Below, piece after piece: positions 4,941 through 11,442 of a stretch of 18,023 bases of DNA. Each line of letters opens with the position of its first letter. Within the stretch, counting starts at the first letter, position 1. The position numbers and the translations under genes were made by a program. Where the stretch lies: the NCBI GenBank assembly GCA_001784725.1, contig MFRX01000028.1:337-18359 (forward strand), given 5' to 3'. This DNA is from Candidatus Moranbacteria bacterium RIFCSPHIGHO2_02_FULL_40_12b (GTDB taxonomy: Bacteria; Patescibacteriota; Minisyncoccia; Moranbacterales; 2-12-FULL-40-10). The notes under the pieces are model-generated. The model was not told the DNA's origin. It saw only the letters and a list, made by a program, of their open reading frames with translations, and did not search any database.

Positions 4941-5768
4941 ATGATAAGAATTTATGAAAAGAATGATGCGATAAGATTTTCTTTAGAGAGATCTTTGCCG
5001 ATTTTTCTCGGCGAGAACGCGGAAGTGATAGTGACCAATATCGATCAACTCGCCGAAATCAAAGAAATGATAGAAGCGCAGAAAATCCCGACGATATTTT
5101 ATGGCTTTGACTCTGAAATATCCCTTCGCCAACAGGGAAATCCCGCTGTGCCGTATTTCTACACTAAATATGCCGCCTACTTCCAGATGCCATCTGAATT
5201 GATCAAGTGGAGAATTACCTACGATGATATTGTTAATGGAAGGAAGATTGAGAATATAGCCGTAGTGCTTGCTTCCAAAGCCGGAACAAAAAAGAATTTG
5301 ATTGGCATATTGCTCCATGACATTCACCCGGGAAAATACGGCTGTGAAAAAGGCATGGAAACAGCCAAAAAAGAATTTGGCATAACCGGAACTATAGAAG
5401 AAGTCCGCGCCCAACTGGAAATTCTCCAAAATCAAAAAATCAGCTTTGCCAAAAAGACAATGGGCAAGAAGATTATCCCAGGCGTATTCTGCGATATGGA
5501 AGGAACGCTGATAGTCAATGACTCGGCAAACGCGGAAATTGTCAGAAAACTTGAGGAGTACGCGAAAACACGGCCGGTGACAATCTGGACTGGTGGAGAA
5601 TTAAGAGAAATATACAAATTATTGAGGAAAAACGGAATTACAAAGTGGCCGCTCGTCAGCAAATATGATTTTGAGGGATGCATAGTGGAAACAATGATTG
5701 ATGATCTTGAACCGGAAAAGACCCTAGCTCTCTACAAAATCAAAGCGAAAGAATATGTAAAAGTATAA
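4941..5768 (+). CDS. HAD-like phosphatase domain protein with an unknown N-terminal domain
   Basis: The 275-residue protein starts at an ATG after AAGGAGG. The C-terminal part (about 178-275) looks like a haloacid dehalogenase domain: motif I FCDMEGTL with nucleophile candidate Asp185, motif II Thr217 in TIWTGGE, a Lys candidate at 241, and motif IV IDD at 253-255. HAD enzymes hydrolyse phosphate esters through an aspartyl-phosphate. Here the usual second Asp of DxD is Glu187, so activity may be altered. The N-terminal 175 residues form an alternating alpha/beta region (IRIYEKNDAIRFSLERSL, IPTIFYGFD) without a recognised family; the opening loosely recalls a receiver fold. The substrate is unknown. 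It is followed after 31 nt by a zinc-ribbon-like gene with no hairpin element between, so these two form one translational group. Confidence 0.7.
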   Translation: MIRIYEKNDAIRFSLERSLPIFLGENAEVIVTNIDQLAEIKEMIEAQKIPTIFYGFDSEISLRQQGNPAVPYFYTKYAAYFQMPSELIKWRITYDDIVNGRKIENIAVVLASKAGTKKNLIGILLHDIHPGKYGCEKGMETAKKEFGITGTIEEVRAQLEILQNQKISFAKKTMGKKIIPGVFCDMEGTLIVNDSANAEIVRKLEEYAKTRPVTIWTGGELREIYKLLRKNGITKWPLVSKYDFEGCIVETMIDDLEPEKTLALYKIKAKEYVKV

Positions 5769-5799
5769 ACAAAGATAAAAAAATAAGGAGGTGAAAAAT

Positions 5800-6105
5800 A
5801 TGCTCAATTGCGTCGTCTGCGGAGGAAAGAATCCGAAATTTTCTCTTCCTTTAACCAAAAAGGATGGGGAATGGGTTTTGAATCCCGTCTGCGGCGGATG
5901 CAAAGCCGGACTTATGGCGGAAGCCCATGCCGAAGGCCGCTCTACCCGGATATTCAGCTTAGCTGGATCCGAAATAGAAGCTGCCAAACGCAACGGCAAC
6001 GTCTTGAAGTTCCGGCCTTTCCTAGACGCTTTTGCCAAGGCGAATGTGAGCGTTGACACCTATCGCAAGGATGGTGATAAGCGCGAACAACTCACCAAGG
6101 CATAA
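5800..6105 (+). CDS. Small zinc-ribbon-like protein, 101 aa
   Basis: I place the start at the ATG 5800, 5-7 nt after AAGGAGGTG. A GTG at 5791 in the same frame lies inside that ribosome site and is unlikely. The N-terminus has two CxxC knuckles, CVVC at residues 4-7 and CGGC at about 31-34, expected to bind one zinc ion. The rest is a mixed Ala/Lys-rich region with FRPFLDAFAKANVSVDTYRK and no clear motif. The family is not recognised; such ribbons are common in nucleic-acid-binding or protein-interaction modules. It directly follows the HAD-like gene and precedes a non-coding structured spacer. Confidence 0.75.
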   Translation: MLNCVVCGGKNPKFSLPLTKKDGEWVLNPVCGGCKAGLMAEAHAEGRSTRIFSLAGSEIEAAKRNGNVLKFRPFLDAFAKANVSVDTYRKDGDKREQLTKA

Positions 6106-6227
6106 GCCAAAAGGAAAGCTGCTGCTTCCAAGGAGAGGAAAATTGTCTCCCCGGCTTGCTCGTAGCCGCTGACTGAAGGCGGGCGCTTTATACTGAAGTG
6201 CCTGCGAAGGAAATACGGGAAAGTATT
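6106..6227 (+). other. Structured non-coding spacer with strong stems
   Basis: Three consecutive hairpins are clear: GGAGA/TCTCC (6132-6150), CGGCT/AGCCG (6152-6168), and a 10-bp stem GCGGGCGCTT (6179-6188) with AAGTGCCTGC (6196-6205, two G-U pairs). There is no credible reading frame. It leads into paired-hairpin element 4. The last part shares CGGGAAAGT with the spacer before element 3. Confidence 0.5.
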
Positions 6228-6296
6228 GGCGAGAGAGATCAATGCGTCCTCTCGTCTCTCTCTAAAAGATTATTTAAAAAGTAATTTTTTGAAGGG
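6228..6296 (+). promoter_or_regulatory. Paired-hairpin leader element 4
   Basis: Hairpin 1 is CGAGAG (6230-6235) with CTCTCG (6249-6254). Hairpin 2 is AAAAGATTA (6264-6272) with TAATTTTTT (6282-6290), extended outwards to 6258 and 6296 with one mismatch and inwards by three pairs around an AAA loop. AGGAGG and the GTG start at 6324 follow. Confidence 0.75.
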
Positions 6297-6323
6297 AAAA
6301 ATAAAATTAAACAGGAGGATTAA

Positions 6324-6530
6324 GTGGAAGACGAATATCTTGATATTAAAATTTCAAGCGGATATAGTTTGAAAATGATTATTGACAAGCTTAGGGAAAA
6401 GGCAAAAAAAAGTAATGAGTTTAGAAAATTTACTGACAAGCCACTCGAAGATCTTCTGCCAATAATCAAGATTCATATCCGCACATGTGGCTGTTGTGCC
6501 GATGTATATTTGAGCGAAGAAAGAAAGTAA
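6324..6530 (+). CDS. 68-aa hypothetical protein with a CxCC motif
   Basis: The start is a GTG seven nt after AGGAGG. The acidic/basic protein begins MEDEYLDIKISSGYSLKMIIDKL, probably a beta strand then a helix. It has a central Lys/Glu-rich helix and ends with HIRTCGCCADVYLSEERK, whose CGCC could bind metal or form a redox pair. Nothing identifies a family. It heads a two-gene group with the 204-aa gene at 6614; the 83-nt gap between them holds a small hairpin (GCAAC/GTTGC, 6536-6552) but no paired-hairpin element. Confidence 0.6.
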   Translation: MEDEYLDIKISSGYSLKMIIDKLREKAKKSNEFRKFTDKPLEDLLPIIKIHIRTCGCCADVYLSEERK

Positions 6531-6613
6531 ATTTTGCAACGACGCCGGTTGCGCAAGATTTATTGTATAAACCCACGGGCGGCCATCAATGAGAAAGGAA
6601 AGGAGGTGAAAAG

Positions 6614-7228
6614 ATGGAAGAATGCGCCACGGAAATGAAAGCAGGAATAATCTGGGAAGATTTCCTCAAGAAATCCTCAATTCAGAAAAGGGAGAACAAC
6701 GAAGAATGGCTGGTGCAATATGAAACTTCGAGCTTTAAGATAAGGTTCGAATCGTTTGTAATGTATCCGCGTTCTCTTCAAGGATTGAGCGTTTTCAAAG
6801 TGAAGAAACTAATAAAGCCCGACAAAGATTGGGATTATTATTGGGATATTCACGTGAAAGCGGATTGCCGGTATGACTGGCCGAATGAGGAAGTTTTAAG
6901 GGTTGTTTGGTGCCACCTTGATCGCACAAAGGGAGATTACTGCAAGCTTTACGAGTATGACAAACTCGATAAGAGCAGACCCGAAGACGCAATGGGTGAA
7001 CCGAAAAATATGGGGAATGGAATCCAAAGATGGAAGCTCCGTCCTCATCTCACAAGTATCGCTGAAGAGTATCTCTATCTCGCTTCTGACGGAAGACGGT
7101 CAGATGTGATATTAATAGATACTATTAATGGATATGAGTGGGAAGTTTCGGAAACCTATCAGCGTTTTGGATCTCAGCAAAGAGCGGAAAAGGAAGCGCT
7201 TAAACAACTGCTGCCATGTAAAAGCTAA
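6614..7228 (+). CDS. 204-aa hypothetical protein
   Basis: The ATG at 6614 follows an excellent AAAGGAGGTG, so expression is likely. The 204-residue protein is soluble, rich in Trp and Tyr (for example DKDWDYYWDIHVKADCRYDW at about 72-91), and has no signal peptide, membrane helix or known catalytic motif. Alternating hydrophobic patches such as EWLVQYETSSFKIRFESFV and VILIDTINGYEWEVSETY suggest a beta-rich fold. It ends with a Gln/Lys-rich helix. I do not recognise a family. It is the second gene after element 4 and is followed by another non-coding structured spacer. Confidence 0.65.
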   Translation: MEECATEMKAGIIWEDFLKKSSIQKRENNEEWLVQYETSSFKIRFESFVMYPRSLQGLSVFKVKKLIKPDKDWDYYWDIHVKADCRYDWPNEEVLRVVWCHLDRTKGDYCKLYEYDKLDKSRPEDAMGEPKNMGNGIQRWKLRPHLTSIAEEYLYLASDGRRSDVILIDTINGYEWEVSETYQRFGSQQRAEKEALKQLLPCKS

Positions 7229-7354
7229 ATATTCTCCGACATGGCGGAGACGGATCAGACAGTTGTAAAACTGGCTTGCACGTGAGCGGGGATCCTGATG
7301 AAATAAACCGAAATGGCTAAGTTTTATAATTCAGGGCGAGACCGTAACATTTTT
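7229..7354 (+). other. Non-coding spacer with some secondary structure
   Basis: TCTCCG and CGGAGA just after the stop codon of the 204-aa gene form a small hairpin, and GGATC/GATCC pair across about 7251-7295. I see no gene. A CTGATGA...GAAA string at 7295-7313 recalls a hammerhead core but lacks its stems. Confidence 0.4.
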
Positions 7355-7425
7355 GGCAAGAAATTTTAACACATTTTTCTTGCCTCTCTTTTGCAGATTA
7401 TTTCAAAAAGTAATTTGCAAGAGGG
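7355..7425 (+). promoter_or_regulatory. Paired-hairpin leader element 5
   Basis: Hairpin 1 is GGCAAGAAA (7355-7363) with TTTCTTGCC (7376-7384), 9 bp perfect. Hairpin 2 pairs 7386-7403 with 7408-7425 over 18 uninterrupted pairs, some G-U, with a four-base CAAA loop. Its middle TTGCA/TGCAA replaces the A/T pairs of other copies on both sides, which supports selection for pairing. AGGAGGG precedes the ATG at 7455. Confidence 0.8.
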
Positions 7426-7454
7426 AAAAATTTGAATACAATTAGGAGGGTAAA

Positions 7455-7673
7455 ATGGCAAAAATTATTTGTTATCGCTGTTATTCAGAAATAGAGGAAC
7501 TTACTATAACGGCCAGTGAAGTAAAAACAGATATGACCAAAGCAGGATATGATGTGTCAGAAATTCCAGATGACGAGATAATACCATTTACTTTCTGCCA
7601 TGCTTGCGGCATGACTCGCATACCACTTTTAATGAAACTAAATAAAACAATAAAAAAGGAGGACGCAAAATGA
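7455..7673 (+). CDS. Small zinc-ribbon-like protein, 72 aa
   Basis: The start ATG follows TTAGGAGGG at a suitable distance. The 72-residue protein has two CxxC pairs, CYRC at residues 6-9 and CHAC at about 49-52, separated by an acidic helix (EIEELTITASEVKTDMTKAG) and EIPDDEIIPFTF. This is consistent with a single four-Cys zinc site. The C-terminus is basic (KLNKTIKKEDAK). Its stop codon overlaps the start of the next gene in the ATGA arrangement, so the two are translationally coupled. No family was recognised. Confidence 0.72.
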   Translation: MAKIICYRCYSEIEELTITASEVKTDMTKAGYDVSEIPDDEIIPFTFCHACGMTRIPLLMKLNKTIKKEDAK

Positions 7674-7822
7674 AAAAGAAAAAAAATCTCGTAGCGCGGC
7701 TGCCGATGGAGGCAGTGGAAATTCTGCGTCATAAAGGCGACATCCAGAGTTCCGAAAAAGGAAAAAAGGGTTATGACCGCAGAAAAAAAATTTTCAGGCG
7801 AGAAAGAATGACCCTTGACTAA
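7670..7822 (+). CDS. 50-aa highly basic protein
   Basis: The ATG at 7670 overlaps the stop of the preceding gene by ATGA and has AAGGAGG upstream. The 50-residue product starts with four Lys after Met, contains a hydrophobic patch LPMEAVEILR, and ends with KGKKGYDRRKKIFRRERM and four more residues. About a third of residues are Lys or Arg, which suggests nucleic-acid or ribosome binding. Basic KGxxxYxRxK tails of this style occur in many small phage and plasmid proteins, but I cannot assign a family. Paired-hairpin element 6 begins 3 nt after the stop codon. Confidence 0.6.
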   Translation: MKKKKNLVARLPMEAVEILRHKGDIQSSEKGKKGYDRRKKIFRRERMTLD

Positions 7823-7825
7823 TTC

Positions 7826-7896
7826 GGCAAGTTGATTTATCATAATCTCTTGCCTCTCTTTCAGAGATTATTAAAGAAAAACAATTTCTGAAAGGG
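7826..7896 (+). promoter_or_regulatory. Paired-hairpin leader element 6
   Basis: Hairpin 1 is GGCAAG (7826-7831) with CTTGCC (7849-7854), plus GATT/AATC inside. Hairpin 2 pairs 7856-7869 with 7883-7896 over 14 pairs, with CAGA/TCTG in the middle where element 5 has TGCA. The spacer to the next ATG at 7936 holds AAAGAGGGA as a weaker ribosome site. Confidence 0.75.
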
Positions 7897-7935
7897 AGTA
7901 TTTTACTCCAAATGTTCTTTAAAAAAGAGGGATAA

Positions 7936-8775
7936 ATGAAAAACTTAGATCCAAAAGTTGCAGAAATCGCTAAAAATTTCATGATTTTTGTCGAGTCCGT
8001 CAGAAACAAATTCCAGTCGGCAAATCCGTTAGAACAGCTGACTTCCCAAATGAAAAATATTGATAGCGCTTCTATTGCAGAGGGATGGAATAAGGCGGCA
8101 AAAATTTGGCCGGCCATAGAATCACCGGATAATTATTTCATAACCATGTACACTCTCCTTGAACATTTAAGGCAGATTAAAAAAAGAGAGAAATGGCTCT
8201 CCTTGGGTTCCGGTCCCGCTCTTTATGAAATTTGGCTTAGCCAATTGACTGACATTGAGTTTTATGCAACCGATATTGCTACTGAAATGTGCAAATTAAG
8301 CGAAGATATCCAGAAAGGAACAACTATTGCCAACATCCCCGGAAAAAAAGTAAAAAAAGTCCGCACTTTCACAATGCCCATGGAAAAACTCGGATTCAAA
8401 GATGGTTTTTTCGACCAGATTATTTCCATCAACGCGTTACAATGGGTGCCGCAGTGGAAAAAGACCATAAAAGAAATGCGTCGGGTCATTAAAACAGACA
8501 GCCAGGGATACCTTTATCTAATAACTACTGCTTATCCGATAGAAGTGAAGAATGAATTGGGAGAAAAAAGGGTTATCGCCGACATTTCCCACGAAGCGAT
8601 CATGGATGAGCTGGAAGTCAACCAGTTTGAAATAATTTTCTTCCGCGCCATGCTGGTCAGATTCGGCCAGTTGGGAATTCCGGCTTCCAGATATTTCATT
8701 AAAGCCCAATTGAATCTGAAAAATCTGGAGTCATGGAGAACCAGAAAGCCCAAACCATCGGTAACTTTGGCTTAA
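7936..8775 (+). CDS. Class I SAM-dependent methyltransferase
   Basis: The 279-residue protein shows the class I methyltransferase order: SAM-binding motif I LSLGSG at residues 88-93, an acidic end of strand 2 in FYATDIA (Asp113), and FDQIISINALQWVP at 159-172, where a partner would contact the target. EMRRVIKTDSQGYLYLITT at 180-198 is the post-motif helix and strand typical of Methyltransf_11-type enzymes. The N-terminal 80 residues form a helical cap that may recognise the substrate. The substrate is not predictable; the enzyme could act on a small molecule, RNA or protein. It lies after element 6 and 26 nt before a Zn-finger gene, so those two form the last translational group of the unit. 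Confidence 0.85.
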   Translation: MKNLDPKVAEIAKNFMIFVESVRNKFQSANPLEQLTSQMKNIDSASIAEGWNKAAKIWPAIESPDNYFITMYTLLEHLRQIKKREKWLSLGSGPALYEIWLSQLTDIEFYATDIATEMCKLSEDIQKGTTIANIPGKKVKKVRTFTMPMEKLGFKDGFFDQIISINALQWVPQWKKTIKEMRRVIKTDSQGYLYLITTAYPIEVKNELGEKRVIADISHEAIMDELEVNQFEIIFFRAMLVRFGQLGIPASRYFIKAQLNLKNLESWRTRKPKPSVTLA

Positions 8776-8801
8776 AATATTTTTTGAGAGGAGGTGAAAT
8801 T

Positions 8802-9416
8802 ATGTCACTGCAACAACGCTTAGATGTAAAATTGGATCAACGGCTTACGCAGGAGCAAAAGTTGCTGGTTCAGGATCGAATTCTCGGCCTGCGCCTGCGG
8901 CTCATTGGAAAGATTCACAGGGAAACTTACAAACCGCACGCGGTTTGTCCGAAGTGTTCCCGCCGGCTTACACCTCTCCAGATCATTAAAGGGTTTAAAC
9001 GGAACGTGAATGACTACACAACTAGATGTCCGAGGTGCCACAACCGGTTTGAACCCGAGATTATTTGCAAAAGCGCGTCAAGCTCGACCACTCTGCGGTT
9101 TTTCTGTCCGGTGCAAACCGTGGGACAACTGTATGGAAAAGAAAAACTTTCTCCAACCGAAATCCAAAAAAATTACCCTGCACTCTATCAAAGCGCGATT
9201 GCGCATTTTGGAGGACTAACCCAAGCATTCAAGGAAATCGGGAAAAGCTACCGTTTCAAAGAACCGGTAGTTAAATGGGAAAAGAAAGTAAAACAGTTTT
9301 TAGGACTGCTTCCGGATTCTGTCATCGCCTGCCTGGTTCAGGTGAAATACAATGAAGTCCGCAAGCTCCGCCTGCGCTTGAACATACGGCGTTACCGCAC
9401 AGAGAATCTACTCTGA
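8802..9416 (+). CDS. Zinc-finger protein with HTH-like C-terminus
   Basis: I choose the ATG at 8802, 7 nt after GAGGAGGTG; the frame is open further upstream but overlaps the methyltransferase gene. Residues 1-35 (MSLQQRLDVKLDQRL...) look like a coiled coil. CPKC at about 49-52 and CPRC at about 75-78 make a zinc ribbon; two further Cys lie at about 88 and 102. The segment PALYQSAIAHFGGLTQAFKEIG resembles the FGSxxxAL repeat found in homing-endonuclease-associated DNA-binding segments. The end, LLPDSVIACLV then YNEVRKLRLRLNI, looks like a divergent helix-turn-helix of the type that follows such repeats. A DNA- or RNA-binding role is therefore inferred. It is the last gene before the terminator at 9427. 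Confidence 0.68.
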   Translation: MSLQQRLDVKLDQRLTQEQKLLVQDRILGLRLRLIGKIHRETYKPHAVCPKCSRRLTPLQIIKGFKRNVNDYTTRCPRCHNRFEPEIICKSASSSTTLRFFCPVQTVGQLYGKEKLSPTEIQKNYPALYQSAIAHFGGLTQAFKEIGKSYRFKEPVVKWEKKVKQFLGLLPDSVIACLVQVKYNEVRKLRLRLNIRRYRTENLL

Positions 9417-9426
9417 ATAGGGTACA

Positions 9427-9466
9427 GCCGCTTTGTCATATTTTTTAGGCAAGGCGGTTTATTTTT
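9427..9466 (+). terminator. Rho-independent terminator of the long unit
   Basis: GCCGCTTTG (9427-9435) pairs over nine positions, two of them G-U, with CAAGGCGGT (9450-9458). TTATTTTT follows. It stands 11 nt after the last gene of the unit. Confidence 0.8.
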
Positions 9467-9501
9467 GAGTTAGGAACTTAAAAAAATTTACTTGCAAAAC
9501 A

Positions 9502-9530
9502 TTGACAGAATTGTTATGCTATGCTATATA
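9502..9530 (+). promoter_or_regulatory. Promoter of the 188-aa gene, near-leaderless
   Basis: TTGACA (9502-9507), a 17-nt spacer and TATATA (9525-9530) fit a sigma70 promoter. Transcription would begin around 9537, only about nine bases before the ATG at 9546, and there is no Shine-Dalgarno sequence. The mRNA is probably almost leaderless. Confidence 0.75.
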
Positions 9531-9545
9531 AAATAATCAAACATT

Positions 9546-10112
9546 ATGCGCGAAGGATATACAGGTCATCTCATTGAACGCGAATTATTCGGAGAAATTA
9601 ATAAGAGAAAGTACAAAGAAGCTCTTCAGAAGAATTATGAAATTCCGTCAGCTGTGTTTGATAATTTTGAGTTGTTTGTAAAAGAATCTTGGAAAAAAAT
9701 TAGTCTGGAAAAAAGTCTGGCCTTAGCCAAAGAAGCTCAGCCTGAGGACAGCGATCCGACAGAGCCGACCCCGCGATTTGCCGGCGACTTATACGCCTAC
9801 GTGGCTGAAGAACTGGGCTTTAAGAAAGAAGATGATTTCAAAAAGCTAAGGTTTTATACAGCAGTGCGTTCTCATGCCGATCAAAGAGGCGTTGACGCTT
9901 TCTTTGAATTAGATACGGCGAGAGAAACAATTTTTGTTACCCTGGATGTTACGGGTAATCCTAAGAAGGGCGATGAGTGGAGAGCAGATGTTGTTTTTGA
10001 ATGGCCTATGGATGGGTTGGATCCAAAACTAGATAAAGAAGAATGGGCTAGAAAAACAAGAGAAATAGCCGATAGAGTAATTTACGAAATTCAAAAAAGG
10101 GGAGGAAAATAA
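9546..10112 (+). CDS. 188-aa hypothetical protein, possibly nuclease-like
   Basis: The protein has a helical N-terminal half (about 1-65), a Pro/Asp/Glu linker (64-78) and an alpha/beta C-terminal half. GVDAFFELD at about 115-123 then IFVTLDVTGNPKK at 129-141 places Asp117, Glu121, Asp134 and Lys140/141 in an order reminiscent of restriction-like nucleases. The typical (D/E)xK element is not exact, so this is only a suggestion. The ATG at 9546 stands right behind a strong promoter with no ribosome site. The next gene starts 2 nt after its stop and its ribosome site (GGGGAGG) is inside this gene's last codons, so both are translated from one mRNA. Confidence 0.65.
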   Translation: MREGYTGHLIERELFGEINKRKYKEALQKNYEIPSAVFDNFELFVKESWKKISLEKSLALAKEAQPEDSDPTEPTPRFAGDLYAYVAEELGFKKEDDFKKLRFYTAVRSHADQRGVDAFFELDTARETIFVTLDVTGNPKKGDEWRADVVFEWPMDGLDPKLDKEEWARKTREIADRVIYEIQKRGGK

Positions 10113-10114
10113 AA

Positions 10115-10432
10115 ATGTCAACAAAAATTAAAACAGCCGAGGAACTCTTCGGCAGCACAAAGCGAATCAATGCTACCGGCGGGCACAAGGTAAATTCCTT
10201 GGATTTGGCCAAGCCGCTGGAATGGGAGCAGGGCTTCATGCGTCTGTTTTGCGAAGGTTGTGGCAATTTAGTGGAGATTAATCAACGGTTTGCTGAAGTA
10301 ATTTTCCATTCACTGGATCGTAAGATGCCGGACAATCCGCGGGAATTTTATTTCCAAAGCAAACGCTGTGGATATTGTGATGGTCAGGATAATACTATAA
10401 AATTATTTGCGATTCCCAAGGTGAACGCGTAG
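10115..10432 (+). CDS. 105-aa zinc-ribbon-like protein
   Basis: The ATG follows GGGGAGG, which overlaps the end of the upstream gene. Two Cys knuckles, CEGC at residues 46-49 and CGYC at 85-88, frame about 35 residues of beta-rich sequence including FAEVIFHSLDRKMP, consistent with one zinc site. The N-terminus KIKTAEELFGSTKRINATGG is polar and possibly flexible. No family can be named. It forms a two-gene unit with the 188-aa gene and ends shortly before a strong terminator. Confidence 0.7.
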   Translation: MSTKIKTAEELFGSTKRINATGGHKVNSLDLAKPLEWEQGFMRLFCEGCGNLVEINQRFAEVIFHSLDRKMPDNPREFYFQSKRCGYCDGQDNTIKLFAIPKVNA

Positions 10433-10441
10433 TTAATGTCT

Positions 10442-10478
10442 AAAAGAGGATATGTCAATGACATACCCTCTTTTTATT
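10442..10478 (+). terminator. Rho-independent terminator
   Basis: AAAAGAGG and TATGTC (10442-10456, one bulged A) pair with GACATA and CCCTCTTTT (10460-10474), followed by more T. The A- and T-rich flanks may let it work in both directions. Confidence 0.85.
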
Positions 10479-10516
10479 TTTCTGTGGGAATTGCAGAAGT
10501 ATTATTTAACTACATA

Positions 10517-10561
10517 TTAAAAAACCCGGGCGATGATGCTGTTGCAAAATCGGTCCGGGTT
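10517..10561 (-). terminator. Rho-independent terminator of the minus-strand unit
   Basis: Read on the minus strand, AACCCGG (complement at 10555-10561) pairs with CCGGGTT (complement at 10523-10529), GAT/ATC pair inside, and TTTTTT follows. It lies 80 nt beyond the stop of the radical-SAM-like gene. Confidence 0.75.
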
Positions 10562-10642
10562 AAAGTTCAACGCCAATAGTTCAAACACTCCTCGATATCT
10601 TAGAATATCGTCTACTTTTACCCTAAGCAAGCCCCATAAAAT

Positions 10643-11413
10643 TTAAAACTTGTTTATTTCTTTTTCAAGTTTTTTGAATATTTCTTGATAGCGGACAAGA
10701 TCGTCCATTCTTTGTTTCATCATTTTATAATCAACATATCGTTCCCCCGCCACATAATGGAACAGATCGAACTGGAAAATTTTGTCCGGTTTCATCTCTT
10801 TGATAAAATCCACGGTCTCCGCAATAGTATCATCCGTATCATCGGAACTTACAACAAGATAAGAGCAGCATCTTATGTCCGCCTGTCGCAGATGCTTTAC
10901 GATTTTCAGCAGATGTTCGTTTTGAAACGGAGGTTTGGAGTATTTATCACGCAATTCACGATTGGCGCTTTCCAACCCCATCCAAATTTCCTGTATTCCG
11001 GACATACGAATATCTTTAGGATAAATACTGACCTCATATTGATGAGCTAAGAGATTGATTAGATCGTGCGGGGTTGTTTGTATTGTTAAATACGCCTTGA
11101 TTTTTTTGTCCATGATTTCTTGAAACTGGTATCTGTTCTCCCCAGTCATTTTATATGGATCAAAAAAATTCGGTGTTTCCAGAAAAAATCTGGCGTTGGG
11201 ATTTTTCTCTAAATTTTTTACAATCTCGGCGAGTATTTTTTGAACATCCCAGATTTCGCAATCGTCAAATCTTGGTCCGCGATCGGCGCAACCGCCGTAA
11301 CCTTTGAAGCATTTTCCCCAACGGCAGAAACTATCCAGATGAATTTTCACATAGCCATCCATCAGTCCCTTCGGGTAATTGTAAGAATACACATTAATTT
11401 CATTTGTTTCCAT
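10643..11413 (-). CDS. Radical-SAM-like protein with an unusual cysteine motif
   Basis: The 256-residue protein reads like an Elp3/B12-type radical SAM domain without accessory domains. GIQEIWMGLESANRELRDKY (about 139-158) matches the strand-4 signature IxxGxES, HLLKIVKHLRQADIRCCSYLVV follows as the next helix and strand, and AETVDFIKEMKPDKIF then GERYVDY fits the end of the barrel. The 4Fe-4S motif is odd: instead of CxxxCxxC it has Cys30-x4-Cys35-x6-Cys42 (CRWGKCFKGYGGC). CxWGKCxFC variants exist in the superfamily, but the third Cys here is displaced. Another Cys lies at 52. The ATG follows AGGAGGG. It is 29 nt downstream of a TrmB-type gene in the same direction and is probably controlled by it. 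Substrate unknown. Confidence 0.7.
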   Translation of the reverse strand: METNEINVYSYNYPKGLMDGYVKIHLDSFCRWGKCFKGYGGCADRGPRFDDCEIWDVQKILAEIVKNLEKNPNARFFLETPNFFDPYKMTGENRYQFQEIMDKKIKAYLTIQTTPHDLINLLAHQYEVSIYPKDIRMSGIQEIWMGLESANRELRDKYSKPPFQNEHLLKIVKHLRQADIRCCSYLVVSSDDTDDTIAETVDFIKEMKPDKIFQFDLFHYVAGERYVDYKMMKQRMDDLVRYQEIFKKLEKEINKF

Positions 11414-11442
11414 CTTTTACCCTCCTATAAAGTTTTTATTGT

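Noticed and set aside
7295..7313. CTGATGA...GAAA string like a hammerhead ribozyme core
   Set aside because: The eight bases between the two conserved blocks cannot form stem II, and no convincing stems I and III flank it.
3711..7896. Paired-hairpin elements as integron attC-like cassette sites
   Set aside because: No integrase, no RYYYAAC/GTTRRRY core sites, and the elements precede ribosome sites rather than close each cassette.
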